This document shows, one piece after another, positions 42,949-52,074 of a stretch of DNA of 64,000 nucleotides. How positions within the stretch are numbered: the first letter of the stretch is position 1; the number at the start of each line of letters is the position of its first letter. This stretch comes from JASLEW01 sp963732005 (lineage in GTDB: Bacteria > Acidobacteriota > Thermoanaerobaculia > Multivoradales > UBA5704), in the NCBI GenBank assembly GCA_963732005.1, contig CAVSXT010000005.1, positions 2,790,001 to 2,854,000 of the forward strand. Reading direction: 5' to 3'. A program made the position numbers and the translations under genes. Below the pieces are notes generated by a model that had not been told where the DNA came from, made no database searches, and saw nothing but the letters and a program-made list of their open reading frames with translations.

Positions 42949-43952
42949 CCGGCGGTTCCCGCGAGCATGGCTCGCCCGGCGCCGCCGGCCTCCCACTCGG
43001 CGCGGTACCACTCGAACGTAGTCGCCAGGCCCGCCGCCAGCGTCACGCGGGGCGCGAAGCCGGTGAGGGCGTGGAGGCGGGCGAGGTCGGGCACCCGGCG
43101 CTCCGGCGAGCCCGGGGGCGCCGCGTGCACCGCCAGGGCCGGCGCATAGCCGGCCAGCCGGCAGACGCGGCGCGCCAACTCGTCGGTGCGGATCTCCTCG
43201 CGAGCGTCGCCGACGTTGACGATCAGCGGCGTCTCCGCCAGCACGGCCATCGCGGCGAGGGTGGCGGTTACCGCGTCGTCCACGTGACAGAACGCCCGTG
43301 TCTGGACGCCGAAAACGGCGAACGGTTCGGCACGGGCCAGCGCCCGCAGGATGAATTGCGGGATCACGTGCGCATGCCCCATCCGCGGCCCGTAGACGTT
43401 GTGATAGCGGACGACCAGCGCGCGCAGGCCCAGCTCGCGAGCCGCCTGCAGCACCAGATGCTCCCCGGCGATCTTCGAGACGGCATAGGCGGAGCGCGCC
43501 ACCTCGGGATCTCCCGCCACCAGGGGAGCCGTCTCCGGCGTCGGCAGGGGCGCCAGGCCGCGGCGCACCGCCTCGGCATAGACCTCGCTCGTCGAGGCGA
43601 AGCAGAGGCGCAGGCCGCGCCGACCGCGCGCCCACTGCAGCAGGTTGGCGACCCCGGCGAGGTTGTCGTGGAGGGTGGCGAAGGGATGGGCACCGACCTG
43701 CTTCACGCCGAGGCGGGCCGCGAGATGAAAGACGGTGTCGAAGGCCGCGGCGTCGAGCGCTGCCGGCAGCGGGCGGGTCAGGTCGTGCGCGATGACCTTC
43801 ACACTGCCGGTCAGCGCCCGCCATGCCGCGTCCCGCGCGCCGCGGGAGAAGTCGTCCAGCAGCCAGACCTCCTGGCCGCGCTCGATCAGCGCCGCCGCCA
43901 GCGCCAGGCCGATGAATCCCGCCCCGCCGGTCACCAGGACGCGCTCAGGCAC
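42945..43952 (-). CDS. NAD-dependent epimerase/dehydratase (extended SDR)
   Basis: 335 residues. VLVTGGAGFIGLALAAALIE is the NAD-binding TGxxGxxG motif, FASTSEVYAEA holds the catalytic Ser/Thr, and ARSAYAVSKIAGEHLV the YxxxK pair. VVRYHNVYGPRMGHAHVIPQ is typical of UDP-glucose 4-epimerase or UDP-glucuronate decarboxylase relatives. With the neighbouring UDP-sugar dehydrogenase, decarboxylation or epimerisation of a UDP-uronate is plausible. Overlaps the dehydrogenase gene by 8 bases. Confidence 0.9.
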   Translation of the reverse strand: MPERVLVTGGAGFIGLALAAALIERGQEVWLLDDFSRGARDAAWRALTGSVKVIAHDLTRPLPAALDAAAFDTVFHLAARLGVKQVGAHPFATLHDNLAGVANLLQWARGRRGLRLCFASTSEVYAEAVRRGLAPLPTPETAPLVAGDPEVARSAYAVSKIAGEHLVLQAARELGLRALVVRYHNVYGPRMGHAHVIPQFILRALARAEPFAVFGVQTRAFCHVDDAVTATLAAMAVLAETPLIVNVGDAREEIRTDELARRVCRLAGYAPALAVHAAPPGSPERRVPDLARLHALTGFAPRVTLAAGLATTFEWYRAEWEAGGAGRAMLAGTAG

Positions 43953-45270
43953 GGCCGAACCTCAGGTACCGCACCGCGGCCGGCCAGGTACCGTGCTCGG
44001 CGTCGCAGACGCCCCACCCGTCCCAGACCACCCGCGGCCGGGGGTCCCGGCGGAAGACCGGGTGCAGCGGCGCCCGGCCGTAGCCCGGGTGGTCGTTGAG
44101 CAACAGGATGATGTCGGCGCGAGCCGCCCCGTCCGCCAGCTCGACCGGCTCCGCGCCGAGCGCGCGGAGGGCCGGCGCCGCCACCTCGAAGTCCTGCAGC
44201 AGCAGGCGCTCGACGCGCCCGCGCAGGCGCTCCACCAGCGCCACGGCGGCCGAGCCGCGGGTGTCGTCGGTCTGCGGGCGGCCCTTGTAGGCGACCCCCG
44301 CCAGCAGCACCGTCGCGCCGGAGACCTCGATGCCGGCCGCCGGCGCCGCCCGCTCGACCCGGCCCCAAGCCAGCGCCGGCACCGCCTCGTTGAGCTCCCG
44401 GGCCGCGCGGACCAGGCGGGATTCGGCCGCCCCGGCGCCGAGCGAGTGCAGCAGCAGGTAGGGATCCTTGGTCAGGCAGCTGCCGCCGACGAAGCCCGGG
44501 CCGCAGAGGTCCGGCCGGGGATAGTGGTGATTGGCGGCGTGGATCAGCTCCGCCGCATCCAGGCCGAGGCGCTCCGCCAGCAGCGCCACCTCGTTGCCGA
44601 AACCATAGATCAGGTCGGTGTGCGCATTGTTGATCAGCTTCACCGCTTCGGCGGCCGACGGCGAGGAGACCCGCACGACCTCGACGCCGAGCCGCGCGAA
44701 CAGCGCCGATGCGCGATCGGCCGCGGCCGGCGAGGTGGCGCCGACGACCTGCGGCAGGGTGCGCAGCTCGGCGAGCGCGCGGCCCTGGATGGTGCGCTCC
44801 GGACACATGGCCAGCAGCGGCTCGGCAACGGCGGCCGCGAGGATCGGGGCGACGAGGCCCACGGTCGTGCCCACCGGCACGGTGCTGCGGACGATCACCA
44901 GGGTGGCCGCGGCCATCGCGTCGCGCACCTGCTCGGCGGCGCGCAGCAGCTGCTCGAGCCGCGGCTCCGGCGGCGTCGCCGGTGTCCGCGGTGTCCGCGA
45001 GGGGGGGGCGACCGGCGTCGCGACACACAGGAACACGATGGGGACGCCGCGCGGGATCTCCGGCGCGACGGCGAGGCCGCGCCCGGCCTGGCGCGCCACG
45101 GCCGGCGCGAGCCCGCTCTCGGCGAACGGCGCCCGGCCCGCGGCAACCGCCGCCCGGACCTCCGGGTTGGCCTCGACGCCGGCGACCCGCATCCCGGCCT
45201 CGGCCAGCGCCACGGCGAGGGTCAGCCCGACGTACCCCAAGCCGACGACCGCGACGTCGCATTGATCCAT
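43945..45270 (-). CDS. UDP-glucose/GDP-mannose dehydrogenase family protein
   Basis: 441 residues from the ATG at 45270. CDVAVVGLGYVGLTLAVALA is the NAD-binding start, TLVIVRSTVPVGTT and KLINNAHTDLIYGFGNEVAL are family motifs, and FVGGSCLTKDPYLLLH carries the catalytic Cys and Lys. The C-terminal domain has GVAYKGRPQTDDTRGSAAVA. It oxidises a nucleotide sugar to its uronate by two NAD-dependent steps. First gene of the five-gene sugar operon, probably for a surface polysaccharide. Confidence 0.9.
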   Translation of the reverse strand: MDQCDVAVVGLGYVGLTLAVALAEAGMRVAGVEANPEVRAAVAAGRAPFAESGLAPAVARQAGRGLAVAPEIPRGVPIVFLCVATPVAPPSRTPRTPATPPEPRLEQLLRAAEQVRDAMAAATLVIVRSTVPVGTTVGLVAPILAAAVAEPLLAMCPERTIQGRALAELRTLPQVVGATSPAAADRASALFARLGVEVVRVSSPSAAEAVKLINNAHTDLIYGFGNEVALLAERLGLDAAELIHAANHHYPRPDLCGPGFVGGSCLTKDPYLLLHSLGAGAAESRLVRAARELNEAVPALAWGRVERAAPAAGIEVSGATVLLAGVAYKGRPQTDDTRGSAAVALVERLRGRVERLLLQDFEVAAPALRALGAEPVELADGAARADIILLLNDHPGYGRAPLHPVFRRDPRPRVVWDGWGVCDAEHGTWPAAVRYLRFGRA

Positions 45271-45319
45271 GGGTCGTTTTTGCGAATCCTGAAGGGCAAT
45301 CCCGGGCCGCTGCTGGCCT

Positions 45320-45841
45320 TCAAGGTTTTTGCTGATTCGCTCGGCGTGCAGCCACAACGGGTTCTCGACAATCCGGCGCCACGGGCTCACGGCGGGGGGC
45401 GCGCACCGTCCGGAGACTGATCTCCGCCGAGGCCAGAAGCTTGGCTGCCAAGGAGCGGAACTCGCCAAGCATGGTCTCCGCCACGGCGGCTCCGCGGTCG
45501 CCATCTGCCGCGGCCAACCTGGTCACGATATAGGAATTGAGACTCACCTTCTGTCGCTGCGCAGCGGTCGCCAAGGACGCATGCAGTGAAACCGGCAGAC
45601 GCACCGTGAGGTGGCCGCTGTAATCCTCGGGCAGCGGTTCCGGAATGAAGAGGCTGCGCTCGAAGCGCACCTCGATCCAGGCCTGGCGCGCCTGGTCGAG
45701 GTTCGTTACCGCTTCGTTGGCCGAATCAGCCTGGGTCATGCAGCCCGGGAGATCGGGGTGTGAGGCGACGAAGAGATCCCTTTCCCTCACCAGCTCGATG
45801 GGGTAGTTCAAGGACAGGTAGTACGCGAGATCGTTTGGCAT
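45320..45841 (-). CDS. HicB-type antitoxin
   Basis: 173 residues. The N terminus has the HicB fold (YYLSLNYPIELVRERDLFVA, HPDLPGCMTQADSANEAVTN). The centre is a ribbon-helix-helix segment (GHLTVRLPVSLHASLATAAQ, VSLNSYIVTRLAAAD). The C-terminal 45 residues are not typical and may be an extension. HicB proteins neutralise HicA and repress the operon. It starts 3 bases after the end of the toxin-like gene. Confidence 0.85.
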   Translation of the reverse strand: MPNDLAYYLSLNYPIELVRERDLFVASHPDLPGCMTQADSANEAVTNLDQARQAWIEVRFERSLFIPEPLPEDYSGHLTVRLPVSLHASLATAAQRQKVSLNSYIVTRLAAADGDRGAAVAETMLGEFRSLAAKLLASAEISLRTVRAPRREPVAPDCREPVVAARRANQQKP

Positions 45842-45844
45842 GTC

Positions 45845-46131
45845 CTAGTCCGTCTCCAGGGGATCTTCCAATTCGGCCGCCTCTATTTCGGCAATCACAT
45901 AGCGGATGAGACGCGCGGCCAGAACTCTGTCCCGGTTGCCGTGTGGCTTGGGTAGTGTCAGCGTGCGGGTCCCGCGCTGCCAGACGCCACCCTGCTCCTT
46001 GGTGGCCTTGCGGCACGTGAAGCCCATGCCGTCAGCAGTTCGACAATCTCGTCAAGTCTTCGGTTCGACCTCCTGCGCCGCAGGTCTTGCAGCGCTCGCT
46101 GGCGTTGCTCCTGCCTTGTCGGCTTCGCCAA
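45845..46131 (-). pseudogene. HicA-like toxin partner with a frameshift
   Basis: A TTG at 46131 with a strong GGGAGGTGA site begins KPTRQEQRQRALQDLRRRRS followed by NRRLDEIVELLTAW. One base is missing near 46025, after which the next frame carries on as GFTCRKATKEQGGVWQRGTR and TLTLPKPHGNRDRVLAARLI to the stop at 45845. Adding one G to the GGG run would join them into a 95-residue protein. Read as annotated, only a 60-residue C-terminal piece from an internal ATG is open. Either the toxin is inactivated or there is a sequencing error in the G run. Confidence 0.6.
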
Positions 46132-46153
46132 GAGTCACCTCCCGGTTGAGAAG

Positions 46154-46173
46154 TGATACCGTATATGGTGTCA
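46154..46173. promoter_or_regulatory. Palindromic operator upstream of the hic-type module
   Basis: TGATACC-GTATAT-GGTGTCA: 7-bp arms with one mismatch around a 6-base AT-rich centre, 22 bases before the TTG start. Likely bound by the RHH antitoxin; GTATAT may be part of the -10 box. Confidence 0.5.
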
Positions 46174-46274
46174 TCAGGAGCGTCGTGTCGTCAAGGCAAC
46201 CGGATTTGCGCTTCGCCGGCACCGCTCTTCTGGATTGACGGGAAAACCGCCGGCCGGCCGGCCGGCAGTCGCGC

Positions 46275-46280
46275 TACAAT
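46275..46280 (+). promoter_or_regulatory. -10 box of the RNase P RNA gene
   Basis: TACAAT lies 7 bases before the predicted RNA start. No good -35 at the usual spacing; the intervening sequence is (CCGG)n-like. Confidence 0.5.
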
Positions 46281-46286
46281 GGGGGC

Positions 46287-46688
<402 letters not shown>

Positions 46689-46691
46689 ATC

Positions 46692-47672
46692 TTGGCTGAG
46701 AACTCCCAGGAAACGGCGCGCCTGCCGCCGCCCGCCGGCCCGGGCGACCGCGTCGGCGTCGCGGCGCTGTCCGGTCCGGTCGATCCCGAACGCCTGGAAC
46801 AGGGCCTCGCGGCGCTGCGCGGCCTGGGCTTCGTGCCGGTGGTGGCCGACAACGCCAGCTCGCGCCAGGGGCTGTTCGCGGGCGGCGACGCCGAGCGCCT
46901 GGCCGCCTTCCACCGCCTGGCCGCCGATCCCGACCTGCCGGCGATCTTCTTCACCCGCGGCGGCCACGGGCTGCTGCGCCTGCTGCCGGGCCTCGACTGG
47001 GAGCTGCTGCGGCGGCGGCCGCGCGCCTATGTCGGCTACTCGGACCTGACGCCGCTGCTGCTGGCGGTGGTGGGGAGGCTGGGGCTGGCGGCGTTCCACG
47101 GCCCGCTGGTGGCCGGGGAGCTGGCGCGCGGCCTCACCGCCGCCGAGCGGGAATCGCTGCTCGGAGCGCTCGCCGGCCGCTTTCCGGTCGAGCTGCCGCT
47201 GGGCGGCTGGTTGCGCGAGGGCGAGGCGGCCGGTCCGCTGCTCGGCGGCTGCCTGAGCCTGTTGACGGCGACGCTCGGCACCGGCTGGTTTCCCGACCTG
47301 CGCGGCGCGCTGCTGTTCGTCGAGGACGTCAACGAGCCGCCCTACCGGCTCGACCGCATGTTGACCCACCTTTCCCTGTCAGGTAGGCTCGAAAGCGTCG
47401 GCGGGATGATCCTCGGTCATCTCGATGCCAGCGGAGTTTCCGGGAGTCCCGCCGGAAAGGCGAGCCGAGCGCCGAGCATGGAACCCCTCCAGACCTGCCA
47501 GCTCCCCGAGCCCCTGCACGCCCTGATCGCGGACAATCTCCGCGGCCACGACTGGCCTCTGGCCTGGGGGCTCGCGGCCGGCCACCGATCTCCCAACCTG
47601 ACGCTACCCCTCGGGCTGCGCGCCCGGCTCGCCGCCGGCCCGGCCGGCGGCCCGTGCCTGGCGGTCGGGTGA
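46692..47672 (+). CDS. LD-carboxypeptidase (peptidase S66)
   Basis: 326 residues from a TTG only 3 bases after rnpB. GDRVGVAALSGPVDPERLEQ is the usual start of the family, which supports this early start. FTRGGHGLLRLLPGLDW and YVGYSDLTPLLLAV hold the Ser nucleophile, LLFVEDVNEPPYRLDRML the catalytic Glu, and AAGHRSPNLTLPLG the His. It trims murein tetrapeptides in the cytoplasm for peptidoglycan recycling. A Ser/Pro-rich insertion (about 253-275) replaces part of the usual loop. Confidence 0.85.
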   Translation: MAENSQETARLPPPAGPGDRVGVAALSGPVDPERLEQGLAALRGLGFVPVVADNASSRQGLFAGGDAERLAAFHRLAADPDLPAIFFTRGGHGLLRLLPGLDWELLRRRPRAYVGYSDLTPLLLAVVGRLGLAAFHGPLVAGELARGLTAAERESLLGALAGRFPVELPLGGWLREGEAAGPLLGGCLSLLTATLGTGWFPDLRGALLFVEDVNEPPYRLDRMLTHLSLSGRLESVGGMILGHLDASGVSGSPAGKASRAPSMEPLQTCQLPEPLHALIADNLRGHDWPLAWGLAAGHRSPNLTLPLGLRARLAAGPAGGPCLAVG

Positions 47673-47721
47673 CGGTGGCGTCGCGCCGTCTCGGACCGGC
47701 AGGGAACCCGCGGACACGCCC

Positions 47722-48507
47722 ATGAACGGTCCCGTCTTCAAGACCACCGGCAGCCCGCCGCGGAAGAACCTGGCCGCGCTGTCGGTGAGCTTCAACGCCG
47801 GCGAGACCATTTTCCGCGAAGGCGACCTCGGCACCGAGATGTACATCATCAACGACGGCAAGGTGGAGATCCTCAACCGCGTGGGCGAGGACGAGCGGGT
47901 GCTCGCGGTGCTCGAGAAGGGGGACTTCTTCGGCGAGATGTCGGTGCTCGAGGATCTGCCGCGGGCGGCGACCGCGCGGGCGCTGACCGACTCGCGCCTG
48001 TTGCAGATCAACGGCTCGACCTTCGACCAGATGCTGCAGGCCAATCCGGAGATCGCGGTGCGCATGATGCGCAAGCTGTCGCGGCGCCTGCGCGAGACCG
48101 ACGACCTGCTGAAGACCAGCTTCGGCAGCCGGGTGTCGCCGGTGTCGAGCGAGATCCCCAGCCTGGCGGCGCAGATCCCGGCGGAGGGCCAGGAGAAGCT
48201 GGTGCACGCCTCGGGCATGGAGTTCCCGCTCTCCGCCGGCCCCGAGACCACCATCGGCAGGCGCGATCCGGTGACCGGCATCTTCCCGGACGTCGACCTG
48301 ACGCCGGTGGACAGCCAGCGCTCGATCTCGCGGCGCCACGCCAAGATCTACCGGCGGGGAAACAAGTTCTTCCTCGGCGAGGAGATCGGCACGATGAACA
48401 GCACCTTCCTCAACGGCGCCAGGCTCGAGACCGGCTTGCCGGGGGAAATGCACCCGGGGGCCGAGCTGCGCTTCGGCGTCGTCGAGCTGCGGTTCGAGGT
48501 TCCCTAG
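47722..48507 (+). CDS. Cyclic nucleotide-binding / FHA two-domain protein
   Basis: 261 residues. The first half is a Crp-like cNMP-binding domain (FNAGETIFREGDLGTEMYII, VLEKGDFFGEMSVLEDLPRA with PRAAT in the phosphate-binding cassette). It is followed by a short helix and then an FHA domain (TTIGRRD, RSISRRHAKIYRRGNKFFLG, NSTFLNG), which binds phosphothreonine. No DNA-binding or kinase domain. It may link a cyclic-nucleotide signal to Ser/Thr kinase signalling. Neighbour genes do not reveal a partner. Confidence 0.88.
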   Translation: MNGPVFKTTGSPPRKNLAALSVSFNAGETIFREGDLGTEMYIINDGKVEILNRVGEDERVLAVLEKGDFFGEMSVLEDLPRAATARALTDSRLLQINGSTFDQMLQANPEIAVRMMRKLSRRLRETDDLLKTSFGSRVSPVSSEIPSLAAQIPAEGQEKLVHASGMEFPLSAGPETTIGRRDPVTGIFPDVDLTPVDSQRSISRRHAKIYRRGNKFFLGEEIGTMNSTFLNGARLETGLPGEMHPGAELRFGVVELRFEVP

Positions 48508-48554
48508 CTCTGCAGGACGCTCCCGGGCAGCCGTCGTCGCGAGCGGCGCCGGCG

Positions 48555-49820
48555 GTGGCTGGCCTGCCTGAGCTGACGTCCGTGGCCCGCCCGCCGGCCG
48601 CGTCTGCCGTGCCGGCGGCCGCCGGTGGCGCTCTGCGGGTGCTGCTGGTCGCCAATACGCTGCCGCCGCGCGACGTGTCGGGAGTAGGAGAACAGGTGCT
48701 ACAGTTGGCCGCCGGCCTGCGGCAGGAGGGCGCCGAGGTGGTGGTCCTAGGGCGCGGGCCCGGCGGCGTGGCCGGCCCGAAGGTGCTGTTCCCGCTCTTC
48801 GCGGTGCCTGCCGTGTGGCGGGCGCTGCGCCGCTTTCGCCCCGACGTGGTGCAGGTGCACGAGTCCGACGGCGGTCTGGCCGCGCTGCTGGTCGCCTGGC
48901 TGGCGCCGAGCCTCACGCCGCCGCCCCGGCTGGTGGCGCTGCTGCAGGTGAGCTACCGCGAGGAGCGGCGGGCGGTGCGGCCGCTGCGCTGCGGTGGTTT
49001 GGCGCCGGCGCTGCCTTCGGCGGTCGAGCTGCGCTTCCGACGCTTCAAGGCGCCGCTGCAGATCGCGCTGGGCTGGCTGACGGCGCAGGCGGCAGATCGG
49101 GTGCTGGCGCCGAGCGCCGCCACCGCCGCCGAGCTGCGGCGCGACTACCTGGTGCGCGAGGTGGCGGTGGTGCCCAACGCGATGGGGGACGCGGAGCCCG
49201 CGGGTGCCGACGATGGGCGGGCCGCAGAGGGCGACGGCGGGGCGGACGGGTCCGGCTTCCTGCTGGTGGTGGGGCGGCTGCGCATCCGCAAGGGAGTCGA
49301 CGTGCTGCTCGCGGCGATGCCCGAGCTGCGGCGGCGGGTCCCCGCGGCGCGCCTGCTGATCGCCGGCGACGGCGAGCACCGGGCGGCGCTGGAGCGTGCG
49401 GCAGCGGCTCTCGGGCTTGGCGAGGCGGTGAGCTTCCTGGGGCGGGCCGGCGGGCCGCGGGTGCGCGGGCTGCTGCGGGGCGCGGCGGCGCTGGTGGTAC
49501 CCTCCATCTACGAGGGCATGCCGCTGGTCGTGTTGGAAGCCATGGCGGCGTCGCTGCCGATCGTCGCCAGCCGTGTCGCCGGCATCCCGGAGGTGGTGGA
49601 GGACGGCAAGACCGGCTGGCTGGTGCCGCCCGAGGATCCGGCGAGCCTGGCGGCGGCGCTGGCCGCGGCGCTCGACGATCCGGCCGAGGCGCGACGGCGC
49701 GGCGCGGCCGGCCGGCGGCGGCTGGACCAGCGATTCCGGCCGGTGCACGCGGCCCGGCTGTGGCGCCGGGCGGTGCTCGGCGGCGTGCCGGGCGATGAGG
49801 AGGAGACGATTTCGCGATGA
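48555..49820 (+). CDS. GT4-family glycosyltransferase
   Basis: 421 residues. GT-B fold: ALRVLLVANTLPPRDVSGVG at the N terminus and, in the donor domain, LLVVGRLRIRKGVDVLLAAM, RLLIAGDGEHRAALERAA and VVPSIYEGMPLVVLEAMAAS with the ExxxxxxxE nucleotide-sugar motif. An acidic Gly/Asp-rich linker separates the two domains. Overlaps the next gene by 4 bases. The acceptor is unknown. Confidence 0.9.
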   Translation: MAGLPELTSVARPPAASAVPAAAGGALRVLLVANTLPPRDVSGVGEQVLQLAAGLRQEGAEVVVLGRGPGGVAGPKVLFPLFAVPAVWRALRRFRPDVVQVHESDGGLAALLVAWLAPSLTPPPRLVALLQVSYREERRAVRPLRCGGLAPALPSAVELRFRRFKAPLQIALGWLTAQAADRVLAPSAATAAELRRDYLVREVAVVPNAMGDAEPAGADDGRAAEGDGGADGSGFLLVVGRLRIRKGVDVLLAAMPELRRRVPAARLLIAGDGEHRAALERAAAALGLGEAVSFLGRAGGPRVRGLLRGAAALVVPSIYEGMPLVVLEAMAASLPIVASRVAGIPEVVEDGKTGWLVPPEDPASLAAALAAALDDPAEARRRGAAGRRRLDQRFRPVHAARLWRRAVLGGVPGDEEETISR

Positions 49821-50311
49821 AGATGGGACGCGCCTTGCTCGCCCTGGGGTTGCTGGGGACCGCCGGCCTGATCGCCGCGGCGGTGCTCGGCTACGGGTTG
49901 AAGGGCGCCGCCGACACGCAGGTGCGGGCGCACGTGCTGCTGAGCCTGGCCGCCTCTCTGGTGCTGATGTTCTCGCATACCTGGATCGTGCTCTACCTGC
50001 TGGCCACCGGGCGGGTGATCTCGGGGGTGGTGCGCGAGAAGGGTTTCGAGACGGAGCTGCTCGAGCGGGCGCGGCGGCCGCGCCTGCGCGCCATCGTGCT
50101 GCTGGTGGCGGCGCTCGCCGCGGTGGGCGGCACGTTCATGAGCGGCGGTGGCGCCCTCTCCGGCACCGCGCCGGCGGCGCTGCACCATGCTCTCTTCTAC
50201 GTCACTCTCCTGCTCCAGGGCGGCGCCATGTTCGCCGAGCGCCGCGTGCTCGCCGACCAGGAGAGCCTCGCGATCGAGCTCGGCCGGCGCCTGCGGACCG
50301 ATGGCGCCTGA
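49817..50311 (+). CDS. Four-helix membrane protein of unknown function
   Basis: 164 residues with hydrophobic stretches at about 5-27, 40-64, 92-112 and 122-142, and charged ends. It sits between two glycosyltransferase genes and overlaps both (4 and 11 bases), so it is probably part of their operon. Family not recognised. Confidence 0.7.
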   Translation: MKMGRALLALGLLGTAGLIAAAVLGYGLKGAADTQVRAHVLLSLAASLVLMFSHTWIVLYLLATGRVISGVVREKGFETELLERARRPRLRAIVLLVAALAAVGGTFMSGGGALSGTAPAALHHALFYVTLLLQGGAMFAERRVLADQESLAIELGRRLRTDGA

Positions 50312-51296
50312 GGGCACCGGGCGCCCGCCGGCGGTGACCGCGGATGCCGACGGGCGCCGCCGTCAGGCGGCCATGACCGGGCAGGTCGCGGCGGTGCTGG
50401 TGAACTGGAACGGCGCCGCCGACACGCTGGCGACCCTGGCGTCGCTGGACCGGTGCGCGCAAGGAGCGGCACCGGCGCTCCGCATCATCGTGGTGGACAA
50501 CTGCTCGAGCGACGGTTCGGTGGCGCGGCTGCGGCGCGAGCGGCCAGGGCTCGAGGTGATCGAGAGCGGGGGCAACCTCGGCTTCGCCGGTGGCAACGAG
50601 GTGGGCATCCGGCATGCGCTCGCCGACGCCGAGGTCGCCTGGGTGCTGCTGCTGAACACCGACGTCGAGGTGGATCCCGGCTTCCTGGAACCGCTGCTCG
50701 CCGCCTGCGCCGACCCGCGGGTGGGCGCCGCCGGACCCAAGATCTTCTATTTCGATCCGCCCGATCGGCTGTGGGCGGCCGGCGGCAGGCTGCGCATCCG
50801 CGAGACGGTGACCGAGGAGTTCGGCCGCGGCCAGCCGGACGGTCCGCGCTTCAACCGGCCGGCCGACGTGACCTACCTCACCACCTGCTGCCTGCTGATC
50901 CCGCGCGACGCGCTGGAACGGGTCGGGGCGCTCGATCCGGCCTATTTCATCAACGTCGACGACGCCGACTGGTGCCGGCGGGCGCTCGACGCCGGCTACC
51001 GCCTGCGCTACGTGCCGGAGAGCCGCGTCTGGCACAAGGTGGCGGCCGCGAGCGGCGGCGCCTACACCCCCGGCAAGAACTTCCACACGGCGCGCAGCAA
51101 CGCGGTCTACGTGCGGCGCCACGCCGGACCGGCCGGCTTTGCCGGCTTCCTCGCCGCCAACCTGCTGGCGCTGCCGGTGGCCTGGTTGCGCGAGCTGCCG
51201 CGCGGCAATGCCGGGGCCGTCGCGGCCAAGGCGCGCGGGCTGCTGCACGGGCTGCGCGAGCCGCTGCCGGCGCCGCCGCGCGGGCTGGGGCGATAG
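50301..51296 (+). CDS. GT2-family glycosyltransferase (rhamnosyltransferase-like)
   Basis: 331 residues from 50301; an ATG at 50373 (before AAVLVNWNGAADTLATLASL) is an alternative start. IIVVDNCSSDGSVARL, VIESGGNLGFAGGNEVGIRH and WVLLLNTDVEVDPGFLEPLL carry the GT-A nucleotide and DxD-type metal motifs. YFINVDDADWCRRALDAGYR is the usual WcaA/RfbN-type segment. The C-terminal part is amphipathic. It adds a sugar to a cell-surface glycan in this family. Confidence 0.9.
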   Translation: MAPEGTGRPPAVTADADGRRRQAAMTGQVAAVLVNWNGAADTLATLASLDRCAQGAAPALRIIVVDNCSSDGSVARLRRERPGLEVIESGGNLGFAGGNEVGIRHALADAEVAWVLLLNTDVEVDPGFLEPLLAACADPRVGAAGPKIFYFDPPDRLWAAGGRLRIRETVTEEFGRGQPDGPRFNRPADVTYLTTCCLLIPRDALERVGALDPAYFINVDDADWCRRALDAGYRLRYVPESRVWHKVAAASGGAYTPGKNFHTARSNAVYVRRHAGPAGFAGFLAANLLALPVAWLRELPRGNAGAVAAKARGLLHGLREPLPAPPRGLGR

Positions 51297-51333
51297 GCAG
51301 CCGGGACGGGGCCGCAAGGAGAAACGACCGCGC

Positions 51334-52047
51334 ATGAGCACCACCCTGATCTTCACCGTCGTCATTCAAATGCTGCTGCTGCTGCTGTCGATCTCCGCCC
51401 ACGAGGCGGCCCACGCCTGGGTGGCCGACCGCTGCGGTGATTCGACGTCGCGGCTGCTCGGCCGGGTGTCGCTCAACCCGCTGCGCCACATCGATCCCTT
51501 CGGCTCGGTGATGCTGCCGCTGCTGCTGGTGGGATTGCCGCTGCTGGCGCCGGGGACGCAGCTGCCGGTGTTCGGCTGGGGGCGGCCGCCGCTGGTGCTG
51601 GTCAAGAACCTGCGGCGGCCCTACTGGAACGCGCTGATGGTGAGCGCCGCCGGGCCGGCGGTCAACCTGTTGCTGGCGGGCCTGGCGACGGTCGCGGTCG
51701 GGATCGCGGCCGCGGTGGCGGGGGGCGACGCGCGCAAGGCGGCGCTGGCCACGCTGCTGGGCCAGATCGACGACGGCTCCGGCCGGCTGGCCGGCTTTCC
51801 GGTGATGTTCACGCTGGTGCGCCTGGCGACGATCAACGCCTTCCTGGCGGCGTTCCACCTGCTGCCGCTGCCGCCGCTCGACGGCGGCCAGATCGCGCTG
51901 CAGATGCTGCCGGCCGACTGGGCCGAGAAGCTGGCCGCGCTGCGCCCCTATGGCCTTATGATCGGCATGGCGCTCGCCATGTTATGGGTGGTGCCGCTGC
52001 TGGTGCTGCCCTTCCATATCATCCTGCTGCTGGTGATCAATGCGTAG
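51334..52047 (+). CDS. Site-2 protease-like M50 membrane metalloprotease
   Basis: 237 residues with five or six membrane segments. SISAHEAAHAWVAD contains the HExxH zinc motif (HEAAH), and FHLLPLPPLDGGQIALQMLP the third ligand Asp in the NPxPPLDGG-type motif. GRVSLNPLRHIDPFGSVMLP is characteristic of the compact FwdE/SpoIVFB-like subgroup found beside trpS and scpA in many bacteria. It cleaves membrane-embedded substrates; the target is unknown. An AAGGAG site precedes the ATG. Confidence 0.92.
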   Translation: MSTTLIFTVVIQMLLLLLSISAHEAAHAWVADRCGDSTSRLLGRVSLNPLRHIDPFGSVMLPLLLVGLPLLAPGTQLPVFGWGRPPLVLVKNLRRPYWNALMVSAAGPAVNLLLAGLATVAVGIAAAVAGGDARKAALATLLGQIDDGSGRLAGFPVMFTLVRLATINAFLAAFHLLPLPPLDGGQIALQMLPADWAEKLAALRPYGLMIGMALAMLWVVPLLVLPFHIILLLVINA

Positions 52048-52074
52048 CGGCCGGGCGCTGCCCGTGGAGACGCC

